A DNA stretch of 64,000 bases, taken from the NCBI RefSeq assembly GCF_049933045.1, contig NZ_CP187926.1:3100001-3164000 (forward strand), given 5' to 3'. The stretch comes from Pseudocolwellia sp049933045 (GTDB lineage Bacteria > Pseudomonadota > Gammaproteobacteria > Enterobacterales > Alteromonadaceae). The notes under the pieces were generated by a model that did no database searches, was not told where the DNA came from, and was given only the letters and a program-made list of their open reading frames with translations. This document shows, piece after piece, positions 16,515-25,920 of this stretch. Each line of letters begins with the position of its first letter. Position 1 is the stretch's first letter. The translations under genes were made by a program, and so were the position numbers.

Positions 16515-17072
16515 TACCAATACCATCAGAAATACCTCAAATTTAACTCACTATTAAAGAAAGCCCTAACTACACTATTTAATCGACGCTGTTTTAAAGA
16601 ACAATTTAAAAGGCTTTTACAATTATCTGAACGAAACGAGTGTAACTTAGCTTTACTTCTTATTGATGTTGATCATTTCATATCAATTAACGAAAAATTT
16701 GGTCATTCCGCTGACGATATCGTTTTACAAAACATAGCTATCTTTATTAAACAAGAAGCTCATCGCCCTTGTGATTATTGCTTTAGAATTGGAGGGGATG
16801 AAATGGCTGTTATTCTGTTCGATACTTCTCAAGAAAAAGTTGAGAGTAACTGTAATAAATTAAGCGCTTTAGGAAACATAAAAACTCAACCTATTGGTTC
16901 AAATAATACTGAACTTAAATGTGAAGAAATACCTGTTACTTTGTCAATAGGCTGTGCGATAAAAGACAAGAAAAACAAATCCACTTGTGAATCAATGTTA
17001 GAGGCAAGTGATAAGAGCCTATATCTCTCAAAAAACAATGGTCGTAATCAATTTACTATAAAACATATTTAG
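16515..17072 (+). pseudogene. GGDEF-domain remnant without a usable start codon
   Basis: The frame is open from 16515 to the stop at 17072 and encodes nearly a whole GGDEF domain: ALTTLFNRRCF, LLLIDVDHFISINEKFGH, then RIGGDEMAVILF and SLYLSKNNGRNQF. There is no ATG, GTG or TTG before the internal ATG at 16803, which lies after the GGDE motif. A short reading frame with an ATG at 16447 runs in another frame, so a frameshift or loss of the sensor domain is likely. The signature is GGDEM instead of GGDEF and the usual DxLTGL is ALTTL, consistent with decay. A diguanylate cyclase origin is clear; activity is doubtful. Confidence 0.7.
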
Positions 17073-17088
17073 CTGGTTTTAAGAGCAA

Positions 17089-17117
17089 AAAACTCAGTAT
17101 CAATCATACTGAGTTTT
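17089..17117. terminator. Bidirectional terminator between the GGDEF remnant and phoH2
   Basis: AAAACTCAGTAT and ATACTGAGTTTT form a perfect 12-bp stem with a 5-nt loop between convergent genes. A and T runs inside the stem ends would serve both directions. Confidence 0.8.
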
Positions 17118-17164
17118 GGTATAAAGGTAGTACTTTCACTTTGTAGCTAAACCTATAAAGCGAG

Positions 17165-18544
17165 CTATAAATTCTCTTCTGCAAATGAAGCTAATCGACT
17201 ACGAACAACACCATTGAGATGAACTGTACTGCTTCCAGGAAAGTCCTTAAACCTTTCAACAATATAAGTTAACCCTGAAGTTACAGCACTTAAATAATTA
17301 CTATCTATTTGTGCTAAGTTGCCTGAACATACTAATTTAGTGCCTTCGCCACATCGTGTAATAATTGTTTTAAGCTGCGACGCAGTTAAGTTTTGGCATT
17401 CATCTAGAATAACAAAAGCATTTTGAATACTCCTACCTCGCATAAAATTAACAGACTTGAACTGAATATTCGCTTTCTCCATAATATAATTTAAGCTGCC
17501 GCTCATGTTCTCATCGCTTTTATGAAGCACTTCTAATGAGTCGGTAATTGCCGATAGCCAAGGCGCCATTTTCTCTTCTTCTGTGCCAGGTAAAAAGCCA
17601 ATAGATTCAGCTATTTCAGGCGTACTTCGTGTGACAATTATTTTATCGTATAAGCCACGTTCTACCACTTGCTCTAATGCAGAAGCTAACGCTAATAATG
17701 TTTTGCCGCTACCTGCAGCACCAGTCAGTATCACAAGATCTATTGTAGGATCTAACAATGCATCCATCGCCATACCTTGATAGATATTTTTAGGATTAAT
17801 TCCCCATGCTTGTTTTGCCATTAAACGTTCACAAGACAAATCCGCAATCGCTAATCGTTCATCATCCCAACCTGTAACTTTACCCGCAAAGTGTCCTGTT
17901 TCATCTAATATGTATTCATTCATGTAGCTATTAGGCAATAAATCACGCTTTACGTAATGTGTGGTATTTCGACCTTCAGTTTCACTTTCGCATTCTTCAA
18001 CTTGCTGCCAAAAGTCACCTTCAAATTTATAATAACCTGTCGCTAAGAATTGAATATCTTCAATAAGCTGATCAGTTCTGTAATCTTCAACATGTGCTAA
18101 GCCTGCACCTTTAGCTTTAAGGCGCATATTAATGTCTTTAGTGACTAAAACGACTTTATTATCTGGTTTTTGTTTCTGAATATGTAAAGCGGCGTTAATA
18201 ATACGGTTATCATTTTCATTAAATGACAAGGTGCCAGCAATTTGTTCTAAGGTGTAATCGTTGAATATAGACAGTGAGCCACTAGGGTTATTAGGATCAG
18301 CTTCTGGTAATTTAACACCCGATAATACTTCTTCTGGTGTAGCCTCAGCTAAAGAGTCTTCGAGCGCTCTAATAGCGACACGAGCATCTCGGCTAACGTC
18401 TTTGTTGCGGTCTTTAATGGAGTCTAGTTCTTCTAACACTGTCATGGGCACAACGACATTGTGTTCTTTAAAGGAGAGAAAAGCGAAAGGTTCGTGCAGT
18501 AAAATATTGGTATCTAAAATATAAATAATTTTATGGTCATTCAT
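17165..18544 (-). CDS. PhoH2-type protein (PIN ribonuclease domain fused to PhoH ATPase)
   Basis: 459 aa. The N-terminal PIN domain (about residues 5-150) has the acidic LDTN (11-13), EELD (38-41) and TKDINMR (135-141) positions expected of a metal-dependent RNase. The C-terminal PhoH domain (about 250-455) has Walker A GAAGSGKT at 275-282 and Walker B VILDECQN. Characterised PhoH2 proteins are sequence-specific RNA helicase-RNases. Unlike in many actinobacteria, no antitoxin-like small gene precedes it. It is a single-gene unit with a long upstream spacer. Confidence 0.9.
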   Translation of the reverse strand: MNDHKIIYILDTNILLHEPFAFLSFKEHNVVVPMTVLEELDSIKDRNKDVSRDARVAIRALEDSLAEATPEEVLSGVKLPEADPNNPSGSLSIFNDYTLEQIAGTLSFNENDNRIINAALHIQKQKPDNKVVLVTKDINMRLKAKGAGLAHVEDYRTDQLIEDIQFLATGYYKFEGDFWQQVEECESETEGRNTTHYVKRDLLPNSYMNEYILDETGHFAGKVTGWDDERLAIADLSCERLMAKQAWGINPKNIYQGMAMDALLDPTIDLVILTGAAGSGKTLLALASALEQVVERGLYDKIIVTRSTPEIAESIGFLPGTEEEKMAPWLSAITDSLEVLHKSDENMSGSLNYIMEKANIQFKSVNFMRGRSIQNAFVILDECQNLTASQLKTIITRCGEGTKLVCSGNLAQIDSNYLSAVTSGLTYIVERFKDFPGSSTVHLNGVVRSRLASFAEENL

Positions 18545-19306
18545 ATAGGCATCCTTAGCTTAGATGCAAAAACCTTGTCATATATATAGTCAAAAGTTTA
18601 GCTATAAATACAATCAAAAGTTTTTGTCAGTATTTAAATGAGGAGGAAAACATAAACTGATTTCACTCAAATGGCCTGCCAAACATTGTAATGATTATTT
18701 TTAATAAGATGCTCCTTTTCGTTTATGGGTTGTAGATCATAAATATCCTGAAGACTGTTGAACTAGTGTTTAGATTGCACAACAGATAACTGAAGGATAT
18801 ATCCCCTTTATTACCATATTATGACGTTAGTTTAGTACTTAACCCTTACCGATTTCTTCACCCCTTATAAATAAATATAGACTATTCTCAGTAAGTTTAT
18901 AACTGAAAATTAATCATCTAAGAGAATATATTTACTTAATCAAATGATCCTTCTAAAAATAAAACTCAAACCAATCAAACAAAATCTCGTCGTTTTTAAC
19001 ACCTAAATGAAATATTAAATATTTGAACTAAAATGAACGAACACAAAGAGATTTATGCATCATAATTTACAAAGTACAACAATAATATAAGCCTTTAACT
19101 TAGCTGTGAGTTTGCCTTTAGTAAGCTTTTATAAAAACAGTGAGCGAGCGTATAGAGCTTTATTTTCAATTATTTTATGTATTTATAAAAAACAGGCTGA
19201 TTTCTTTATTATTTTTAACACTTTTTAATGAACCCTTTAGTGAAAAACGTTACTATAGCGCCCGTTTTACATGCCCTATCATTAAATTTTATAAGTTGGA
19301 GTTGTT
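18545..19306. other. 762-bp non-coding spacer between phoH2 and rapA
   Basis: This AT-rich spacer between divergent genes should hold both promoters. A direct repeat of TCAAAAGTTT occurs twice about 23 nt apart (near 18590 and 18613), close to the phoH2 start. No convincing gene, RNA or complete inverted-repeat element was found. A 65-codon frame at 19140 has no family features and overlaps the rapA start. Confidence 0.5.
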
Positions 19307-22225
19307 ATGTCGTTTCACCCTGGTCAACGTTGGATAAGTGATGGAGAGTCGAATCAAGGACTTGGTACTGTTACTTCTGTTGAACACAGATTTGTAAGTA
19401 TTGTTTTTACTGCTACAGGAGAGTCAAGACAGTACGCAATAGCGAATGCTCCACTTACTCGTGTTATTTTTAATGAAGGCGATACTATTCCTAGCCATGA
19501 AGGCTGGACGTTACTTGTTGAATCATTTGAAGAAATCAGCAATTTAATTACCTATCATGGTGTTCGACAAGATACTGGCGAGCAAGCTTCGATTAAAGAA
19601 GTGATGATCGACCATTTCTTAAAATTCAATAAACCGCATGATCGTTTATTGAATGGTCAAACCGACCGTTTAGACTGGTTTCAACTGCGTAAAGACAGTC
19701 TTAAACATCAACATATTCAACAGCAATCAGAGTTAATGGGATTAAGTGGTGGTCGTGTAAGCTTAATTCCTCACCAATTATATATAGCTGAAGAAGTCGG
19801 TAGCCGTTTTGCTCCACGTGTTTTATTAGCCGATGAAGTAGGCTTAGGTAAAACTATTGAAGCTGGTTTGATTATTCATCAGCAGCTTGTGAGTGGTAGA
19901 GCTCAACGTATTTTAATTATTGTACCTGAGTCATTAACTCATCAATGGCTTGTGGAAATGCTACGCAGATTCAATTTACCTTTTAGTATTTTTGATAATG
20001 AACGTTGTGTTGAAGGTTCAAACGCTGAAGATGGCGCGAATCCTTTTAGTTCTGAACAATTAGTATTAGTGAACTTAGGCTTTATTACTGATAATCCAAA
20101 ATGGTACGAAGCGCTTATCGCCGAAGATTGGGACTTGATGGTTGTTGATGAAGCCCATCATTTAAATTGGTCGCAAGACAATCCAAGTATTGAATACCAA
20201 TGTATTGAGCAATTAGCACAAGTAATACCTGGCGTATTATTACTTACAGCAACACCCGATCAATTAGGTCATGAAAGTCATTTTGCACGCTTAAGATTAC
20301 TTGATCCTGATCGTTTCTTTGATTATAAGAAATTCATTGCTGAAGAAGAAAACTATATTGAAGTTGCTGATGCTGCAAATTCATTAGTCGCTGGCGATCA
20401 ACTGACTCAACCTCAGTTAAATACTCTAACTGAATTATTGAAAGAAGCAGATATTAGTTCACAACTTAGCATTATTAATGACGATAGCGTTAAAGTGTCT
20501 GAGCAAAGTGAAGCGCGCCAGCAAGTGCTTGAACAATTGTTAGATCGCCATGGCACAGGTCGTATTCTATTTAGAAACTCGCGTAACACTATTGAAGGTT
20601 TCCCTGAGCGTAAATTATTACCAACGCCTTTAGCTATGCCTGAGCAATATCAAACCATTATTAACGATTTATTGTTAAGTGACAGTGCTGAAAACATAGC
20701 TGAGCTTTCTCAAAGCAAACTGTTATTTACACCAGAAATTTTATTTAGTTTAGAGCAACACGACAATTGGTACGACATTGACCCAAGAGTTGATTACTTA
20801 ATTGATTTGTTAGAAAACTTAGGTAAAGAAAAGCTACTAGTGATTTGTGCTCATGCGCAAACAGCGATTGACTTAGAAACTGCTTTACGTGTTAAAGAAG
20901 GCATACGCGCAGCAGTATTCCATGAAGGTTTAAGTATTTTTGATCGTGATAAAGCCGCAGCCTACTTTGCTCAAGATGAAGACAGCGCCCAAGTATTACT
21001 TTGTTCTGAAATAGGTAGTGAAGGTCGAAACTTCCAATTTGCTCATCACATGGTACTTTTCGATTTACCAAAAAATCCAGACTTGTTAGAGCAACGTATC
21101 GGTCGTTTAGATCGTATTGGTCAAAATCAAACTATACGTATTCATGTCCCTTACTTTGAAGATTCTCCGCAAAGTTTATTATTTAATTGGTATAACCAAG
21201 GTCTTAACGCCTTTGAACATACTTGCATTACTGGGCATGCTGTTTTCAAAGAGTTTGGCGAGGCGTTACAAAACTTAGCTTTAACAGCGCAATGGCAATC
21301 AGACGAGTCGACTCAGCTTATTGAAGCGAGTCATGAGAAACATCTCGTTATTAAAAAAGAATTAGAAAACGGCAGAGATAAATTACTCGAGCTACATTCT
21401 TCTGGTCAAGGCAGAGCCCTTGAGTTAGTGAAGAAAATAGAAAAGCTTGATCAGCAAATTGAATTACCGCAATTTATGTTTCAAGTACTCGATGTATTTG
21501 GTATTCAACAAGATGATAAAGCAGATAATTCTATTGCGCTACAACCGTCTGAGCACATGTTAAACAGTAACTTTCCATGTTTACCTGAAGATGGAACGAC
21601 CATTACCTTTAACCGTGATACGGCGTTAGTCTCTGAAAATTATCAATTACTTACTTGGGATCACCCTATGGTGCGTGGCGCTATGGATTTAGTGCTTTCT
21701 GATGAACTGGGTAATTCGTGTATAGGTTTATTAAAGAACCCTGCTCTTCCTGTGGGTACTTTCTTTGTTGAATGTATTTTCACGGTTGAAGCTACTGCAC
21801 CTAGCCAATTGCAGTTAGGTCGATACTTACCAACTACGCCAATACGCGTTTTAGTTGATAAAAACGGTAACGATTTAGCAGATAAGGTCGGTGAAGAAGT
21901 ATTAGATCAACAGTTAAGCCCTACTAAAAAGCAAGTGGCACTTCAGTTAGTTAAAGCATTAAAACTACAAATTAGTCCGTTAGTGACTAAAGCTGAAGCG
22001 CATGCTGAAGTAAATGTAGCAAGTATTCAACAAAGCGCACTTGATTCAATGCATCAGAAGTTAGATGAAGAACATGCTCGCTTAGCTGCATTAGCTAAAA
22101 TAAACCCAAGTGTTCGACAAGAAGAAGTCGATTTTATATTGCTACAGAAAACTGAACTTGAAAGCTATATCAATAAAGCACAGCTAAAATTTGAAGCCAT
22201 ACGACTTATTGTTGTTACTCATTAA
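19307..22225 (+). CDS. rapA: RNA polymerase-associated ATPase RapA (HepA)
   Basis: 972 aa Swi2/Snf2-type ATPase that recycles RNA polymerase after transcription. The N-terminal Tudor-like domains (MSFHPGQRWISDGESNQGLG and following) bind polymerase. Helicase motifs include LADEVGLGKTIEAG (Walker A) and VVDEAHH (motif II). LLLTATPDQLG and LEQRIGRLDRIGQ (motif VI) follow. The C-terminal RapA-specific region is complete. The ATG follows a GGAG box. The stop codon overlaps the rluA start by one base, so the two genes are translationally coupled, as in other gammaproteobacteria. Confidence 0.96.
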   Translation: MSFHPGQRWISDGESNQGLGTVTSVEHRFVSIVFTATGESRQYAIANAPLTRVIFNEGDTIPSHEGWTLLVESFEEISNLITYHGVRQDTGEQASIKEVMIDHFLKFNKPHDRLLNGQTDRLDWFQLRKDSLKHQHIQQQSELMGLSGGRVSLIPHQLYIAEEVGSRFAPRVLLADEVGLGKTIEAGLIIHQQLVSGRAQRILIIVPESLTHQWLVEMLRRFNLPFSIFDNERCVEGSNAEDGANPFSSEQLVLVNLGFITDNPKWYEALIAEDWDLMVVDEAHHLNWSQDNPSIEYQCIEQLAQVIPGVLLLTATPDQLGHESHFARLRLLDPDRFFDYKKFIAEEENYIEVADAANSLVAGDQLTQPQLNTLTELLKEADISSQLSIINDDSVKVSEQSEARQQVLEQLLDRHGTGRILFRNSRNTIEGFPERKLLPTPLAMPEQYQTIINDLLLSDSAENIAELSQSKLLFTPEILFSLEQHDNWYDIDPRVDYLIDLLENLGKEKLLVICAHAQTAIDLETALRVKEGIRAAVFHEGLSIFDRDKAAAYFAQDEDSAQVLLCSEIGSEGRNFQFAHHMVLFDLPKNPDLLEQRIGRLDRIGQNQTIRIHVPYFEDSPQSLLFNWYNQGLNAFEHTCITGHAVFKEFGEALQNLALTAQWQSDESTQLIEASHEKHLVIKKELENGRDKLLELHSSGQGRALELVKKIEKLDQQIELPQFMFQVLDVFGIQQDDKADNSIALQPSEHMLNSNFPCLPEDGTTITFNRDTALVSENYQLLTWDHPMVRGAMDLVLSDELGNSCIGLLKNPALPVGTFFVECIFTVEATAPSQLQLGRYLPTTPIRVLVDKNGNDLADKVGEEVLDQQLSPTKKQVALQLVKALKLQISPLVTKAEAHAEVNVASIQQSALDSMHQKLDEEHARLAALAKINPSVRQEEVDFILLQKTELESYINKAQLKFEAIRLIVVTH

Positions 22226-22893
22226 TGAGCGCTAATCCTGATTTTGTTTATCAGCCACCGTTAGATCCCTATTTACATATTGTTTATAGGGACAATGATA
22301 TTGTGGTATTAAATAAAGGCAGCGGTTTGTTGACAGTTCCTGGCCGATTGCCGGAACACAAAGATTGTTTAGAAAACCGAGTAGCACGGGTATTACCTAG
22401 CGCTACTATTGTGCACAGATTAGATATGGCTACATCGGGCATTATTATTATGGCGTTAAATAAGCCTGCCCATGTGGCTATTAGTCAACAATTTGAAAAG
22501 CGTAAAACACAGAAAAGATACATAGCTCGAGTTTTCGGCCATGTAAAAGAAGAGCAAGGATCTGTTGACCAACCCTTAATTTGTGATTGGCCTAATCGTC
22601 CTAAACAAATGATAGATTATGAAAGAGGCAAACAGTCTTTAACCCATTACAAAGTATTAAGTTATAGCGATAACTCAACCTTAGTTGAACTAACACCTGT
22701 TACTGGCCGCTCTCATCAATTAAGAGTTCATATGTTATCCCTTGAACACCCTATTTTAGGCGATCGATTGTATGCTCATGATGAGGCGCTAGCGATGGCA
22801 AAACGCCTAAATCTACATGCGCAAATGTTAAGTATTCACCATCCAGTGAGTAACGAAGAAATGACTTTCTTAGCCGATTGTCCATTTGAATAG
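22225..22893 (+). CDS. rluA: Dual-specificity tRNA/23S rRNA pseudouridine synthase RluA
   Basis: 222 aa, the short form without an S4 domain. The catalytic signature HRLDMATSG holds the Asp that attacks uridine. Further family segments are GRSHQLRVHM and HPILGDRLYA. In Escherichia coli RluA makes pseudouridine 746 in 23S rRNA and 32 in several tRNAs. The start ATG shares its A with the rapA stop (TAATG). Confidence 0.94.
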   Translation: MSANPDFVYQPPLDPYLHIVYRDNDIVVLNKGSGLLTVPGRLPEHKDCLENRVARVLPSATIVHRLDMATSGIIIMALNKPAHVAISQQFEKRKTQKRYIARVFGHVKEEQGSVDQPLICDWPNRPKQMIDYERGKQSLTHYKVLSYSDNSTLVELTPVTGRSHQLRVHMLSLEHPILGDRLYAHDEALAMAKRLNLHAQMLSIHHPVSNEEMTFLADCPFE

Positions 22894-23124
22894 ATAAACA
22901 CTTAATTTAATATATTAGCTGAGCCTTTAGCTAAATATTAATAAGTCAGAGTATCCCCAAGCAAGACCTAAATGCTGAGTAGAATGAATGATCTCAACTT
23001 TAGGTTTTCCACTTCCTTGCAAAACATCTACACTTACTTATCAACTTATTTTATTAAGTAAACAAGAATCTGGGTCGATACTATGAGTTATAGTGACTAC
23101 ATTAGATTTCTATAAGGATTTACA

Positions 23125-24048
23125 TTGTTCCGACTTTTTCTCATTACTGCCCTTTTCTCTTTATTACCTCATGTTTTAGGTATTTCACAAGCACACGCTT
23201 TTTTCTACTTTCAAGAAGAACCAGCCAAGAGCGATGAACAAGAAAATGCAACTAAAGATGGCTCTGGAAAATTACAACGTAGTGATATCAAAATAGCCCA
23301 ACCTATTAGTTCTTTCGAGCTGCAAAAACAAGATTTAAATCATTACTTACCAAGCAATGAAGTTGAATTACTCAAAGCGGGTGATAACGAATATACCCTG
23401 ATAAAAGGCACCAGCTCGACTAAAAACGATAAAGGTGTCGCTATTTTAATACCTGATTGGCAGCAAGGCCTCACTAATGCCAAAGCCCTTAATTTTTTAA
23501 GAAAAGAATTGCCAACTCATGGATGGGCAACTCTCAGTATTCAGTCGCCTAATAAGCCTAGCAACTACCCTTCTTCTGCATCAACTCAATCTGAACTGGC
23601 AGAGCAAAATAAAGTCGCGCTAATGCCTTATAAAAATGAATTAAAAAGCTTGATGATGGAGGTAATGAAAAAAGCTAAAGACTATCCTGGGATCTTTCTT
23701 GTGATCACTCAAGGTAGCCAAGCAGCAATGCTAATTGATTTATATAAAAACAATGAAGAGTTATTACCTAGTACCTTAGTTATCTTGAGTGGAGGTATGT
23801 ATTCACATTTAGAAAACGATACCTTTGCCCATAATATTGCGACATCAGAATTACCTATTTTAGATTTAATATTAAAAAGGGACAGTCGGTCAGTTTTAGA
23901 AAATGCGTTATTAAGAAAAAAATACTCCAATAAAGAATTAAAAGTCTTTTATCGACAGAAAAGCCTATCGAATATAATGCCAGGTTATTACCCTGAACAG
24001 AGCTTGATCATAGAGATTAATGGTTGGTTAAAAAGTATAGGTTGGTAA
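23125..24048 (+). CDS. DUF3530 family exported protein (alpha/beta hydrolase-like)
   Basis: 307 aa from a TTG at 23125. The AAGGA box 7 nt upstream supports this unusual start. A signal peptide (MFRLFLITALFSLLPHVLGI, cleavage after AHA) sends it to the periplasm. The middle has hydrolase-like features: GVAILIPDWQQG, a strand-helix with LPTHGWATLSIQ, and a GSQAAM segment near the position of a nucleophile elbow. The usual G-x-S-x-G is not intact. The function of DUF3530 is unknown. It stands alone between rluA and djlA. Confidence 0.75.
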   Translation: MFRLFLITALFSLLPHVLGISQAHAFFYFQEEPAKSDEQENATKDGSGKLQRSDIKIAQPISSFELQKQDLNHYLPSNEVELLKAGDNEYTLIKGTSSTKNDKGVAILIPDWQQGLTNAKALNFLRKELPTHGWATLSIQSPNKPSNYPSSASTQSELAEQNKVALMPYKNELKSLMMEVMKKAKDYPGIFLVITQGSQAAMLIDLYKNNEELLPSTLVILSGGMYSHLENDTFAHNIATSELPILDLILKRDSRSVLENALLRKKYSNKELKVFYRQKSLSNIMPGYYPEQSLIIEINGWLKSIGW

Positions 24049-24230
24049 TTTTTTGGAGACTGAACTTATTAAATACCAAAGAACGTTGAATGTGAGAACA
24101 ACTCAATAACTTGAGTCATCAATTAGAACATTCGCTTTTAGCTTAGATTGAATAGTTAATACTAGCTAAAAAAGCATTTTTATAGAAAAGGGAATGATGT
24201 TATGGAAGGTTTATATGAACATTAGCATCA

Positions 24231-24270
24231 CCTGTTATTAAGTTTTTAACTAGATTTAATTAATAACAGG
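24231..24270. repeat. 11-bp inverted repeat in the DUF3530-djlA spacer
   Basis: CCTGTTATTAA (24231-24241) and TTAATAACAGG (24260-24270) form a perfect stem with an 18-nt loop, 40 nt beyond the djlA stop. There is no T-run on either strand, so it is only a weak terminator candidate. Confidence 0.4.
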
Positions 24271-24310
24271 CCATTTGTCGGACAAAGACCAAAATATCGA
24301 AGGCTTTGCT

Positions 24311-25111
24311 CTAAGCTCTTGCTTTCGTCACTGTTTCGTATGCTGCTTGAATATCTTGTGCTTTTTCCTTAGCTGTTTCCATCATCTCTGGTGGTAAACC
24401 TTTAGCGACGAGCTTATCAGGATGATTTTGAGACATGAGTTTACGATACGCTTTTTTGATTTCTTGATCTGTCATATCAGCCGAACAACCTAAAACTTTA
24501 TAAGCGTTGCTAAGTTGTGATTTAGTTGATTGAGGACGTTGTCCTCCTTGACCATTAAAGCGATCGCCTGCAATGATCATTTCAAGTAATCTATCTAAGT
24601 CTCTTACAGAAAAACCTAACAGTTTAGCTATTTGATGAAGTGCTGCTCTTTCTTCGCTATCTAACGTGCCGTCAGCGAAAGCGACTTGAATTTGAATTTC
24701 TAAAAACATAAGTAACAAGTCATGACGTCTGCCACACTTGTTCGTAAAATCTTTCAAGCGTTCATCTAATGGGAAGGCTGTACTTTTACCTTCTCTAAAA
24801 GCATTTTGAGCTTGTTGCCTTAACGCGCCTTTTAAAGAAAGTTTATCCATATAAGCTGTGGCAAAAGCAATTTCTTGTGAGCTAACAACACCATTTGCTT
24901 TCGCTACATAGCCCATTACCGAGAAAGTGGTATCGAAGAAAGCTTGTTGTCTGTCTTCTTCAGTAAAACCACCACCTGATAAGTTATTAAAGTTAAGACC
25001 TAAACCTTTATCGAAACGATGACCTAGCCAAATGCCAAGTAATGCACCAAAAATGTTCTTACTCAGCATAAAGCCAAATAAACCACCTAAAACTTTTCCC
25101 CAAATTCTCAT
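24311..25111 (-). CDS. djlA: Co-chaperone DjlA (membrane-anchored DnaJ-like protein)
   Basis: 266 aa. A short N-terminal membrane segment with glycines (VLGGLFGFMLSKNIFGALLGIWLG) is followed by a TerB-like helical domain (about 55-180). The C-terminal J domain (about 205-262) has its HPD motif at 230-232. DjlA anchors at the inner membrane and stimulates DnaK. It lies 47 nt downstream of murU on the same strand. The amgK-murU-djlA order suggests cotranscription. Confidence 0.94.
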   Translation of the reverse strand: MRIWGKVLGGLFGFMLSKNIFGALLGIWLGHRFDKGLGLNFNNLSGGGFTEEDRQQAFFDTTFSVMGYVAKANGVVSSQEIAFATAYMDKLSLKGALRQQAQNAFREGKSTAFPLDERLKDFTNKCGRRHDLLLMFLEIQIQVAFADGTLDSEERAALHQIAKLLGFSVRDLDRLLEMIIAGDRFNGQGGQRPQSTKSQLSNAYKVLGCSADMTDQEIKKAYRKLMSQNHPDKLVAKGLPPEMMETAKEKAQDIQAAYETVTKARA

Positions 25112-25158
25112 TTGATATTTACACTCTTATATTCGTTCGTTGTTTGATAGATTGTTTG

Positions 25159-25920
25159 TTACTTTCCTGAGACTATTCGATTAAGCTCATCTAATCGCTC
25201 AGGTGTTCCTACATCAGTCCAATGGCATGTGAGTAGTTTACCAGAAAGTTGCTGATTATCGGCGGCTTCTCTCAGTAATGGACCTAAAGCTAAAATATTT
25301 TCATTCTTGTGGGCATTAAAAAACTCAGGTTTGTATAAGCCAATACCACTAAAAGTAAACGGTAATGGCTCTGTTTTGTCTGTAATTTTGGCTGTTATAT
25401 TTCTAACTTTCTGCGAGTCGCTGCTTTCACTAATATCTGAATTATTTACATTCATACTTGCTATGTCAGCTAATAAAAAGTCACCTTTACTATTATGTTC
25501 AGGGTTTTTAACCAACCAAATATTAGCTAAGCAATCTTCAGTAAGAGGCTTGATGTCAGCAAAATCAAAATCGGTATAAACATCACCATTTACAACTAAG
25601 AATGGAGCATTAGCATCAGTGTTTTCTAGTAATAAAGGTAAAGCGTTAATAATGCCACCCGCAGTTTCTAGCCCACCTTCACTTTCTCGACTATATTTTA
25701 TTGAAACGCCCCACTGACTACCGTCTTTTAAATAGTTTTCAATTTTATCACCTAACCAAGCATGATTAATCACTATATCGGTAATACCTGCTTGAGCTAA
25801 TTTAATAATATGATGTTCAATTAATGGAATGCCTGCCACTTTTAACATAGGTTTTGGCAAGCTATCCGTTAATGGACGCATTCTTTCACCACGACCTGCA
25901 GCTAGGATCATAGCTTTCAT
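25159..25920 (-). CDS. murU: N-acetylmuramate alpha-1-phosphate uridylyltransferase MurU
   Basis: 253 aa sugar-phosphate nucleotidyltransferase. The N-terminal signature LAAGRGERMRPLTDSLPKPM and the metal-binding VVNGDVYTD are intact. MurU makes UDP-MurNAc from MurNAc-1-phosphate, a peptidoglycan recycling route that bypasses GlmU and MurA and so lowers dependence on the fosfomycin-sensitive step. Its start overlaps the amgK stop by 4 nt. This pairing with a MurNAc/GlcNAc kinase distinguishes it from general NDP-sugar pyrophosphorylases. Confidence 0.88.
   Translation of the reverse strand: MKAMILAAGRGERMRPLTDSLPKPMLKVAGIPLIEHHIIKLAQAGITDIVINHAWLGDKIENYLKDGSQWGVSIKYSRESEGGLETAGGIINALPLLLENTDANAPFLVVNGDVYTDFDFADIKPLTEDCLANIWLVKNPEHNSKGDFLLADIASMNVNNSDISESSDSQKVRNITAKITDKTEPLPFTFSGIGLYKPEFFNAHKNENILALGPLLREAADNQQLSGKLLTCHWTDVGTPERLDELNRIVSGK

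Noticed and set aside
19140..19337. A 65-codon reading frame before rapA
   Set aside because: It has no ribosome site or family features, overlaps the rapA start and lies in AT-rich DNA.
24231..24270. A fourth miniature element in the djlA spacer
   Set aside because: Only a single 11-bp hairpin with an 18-nt loop; too short and without interior to be a transposon-like unit.
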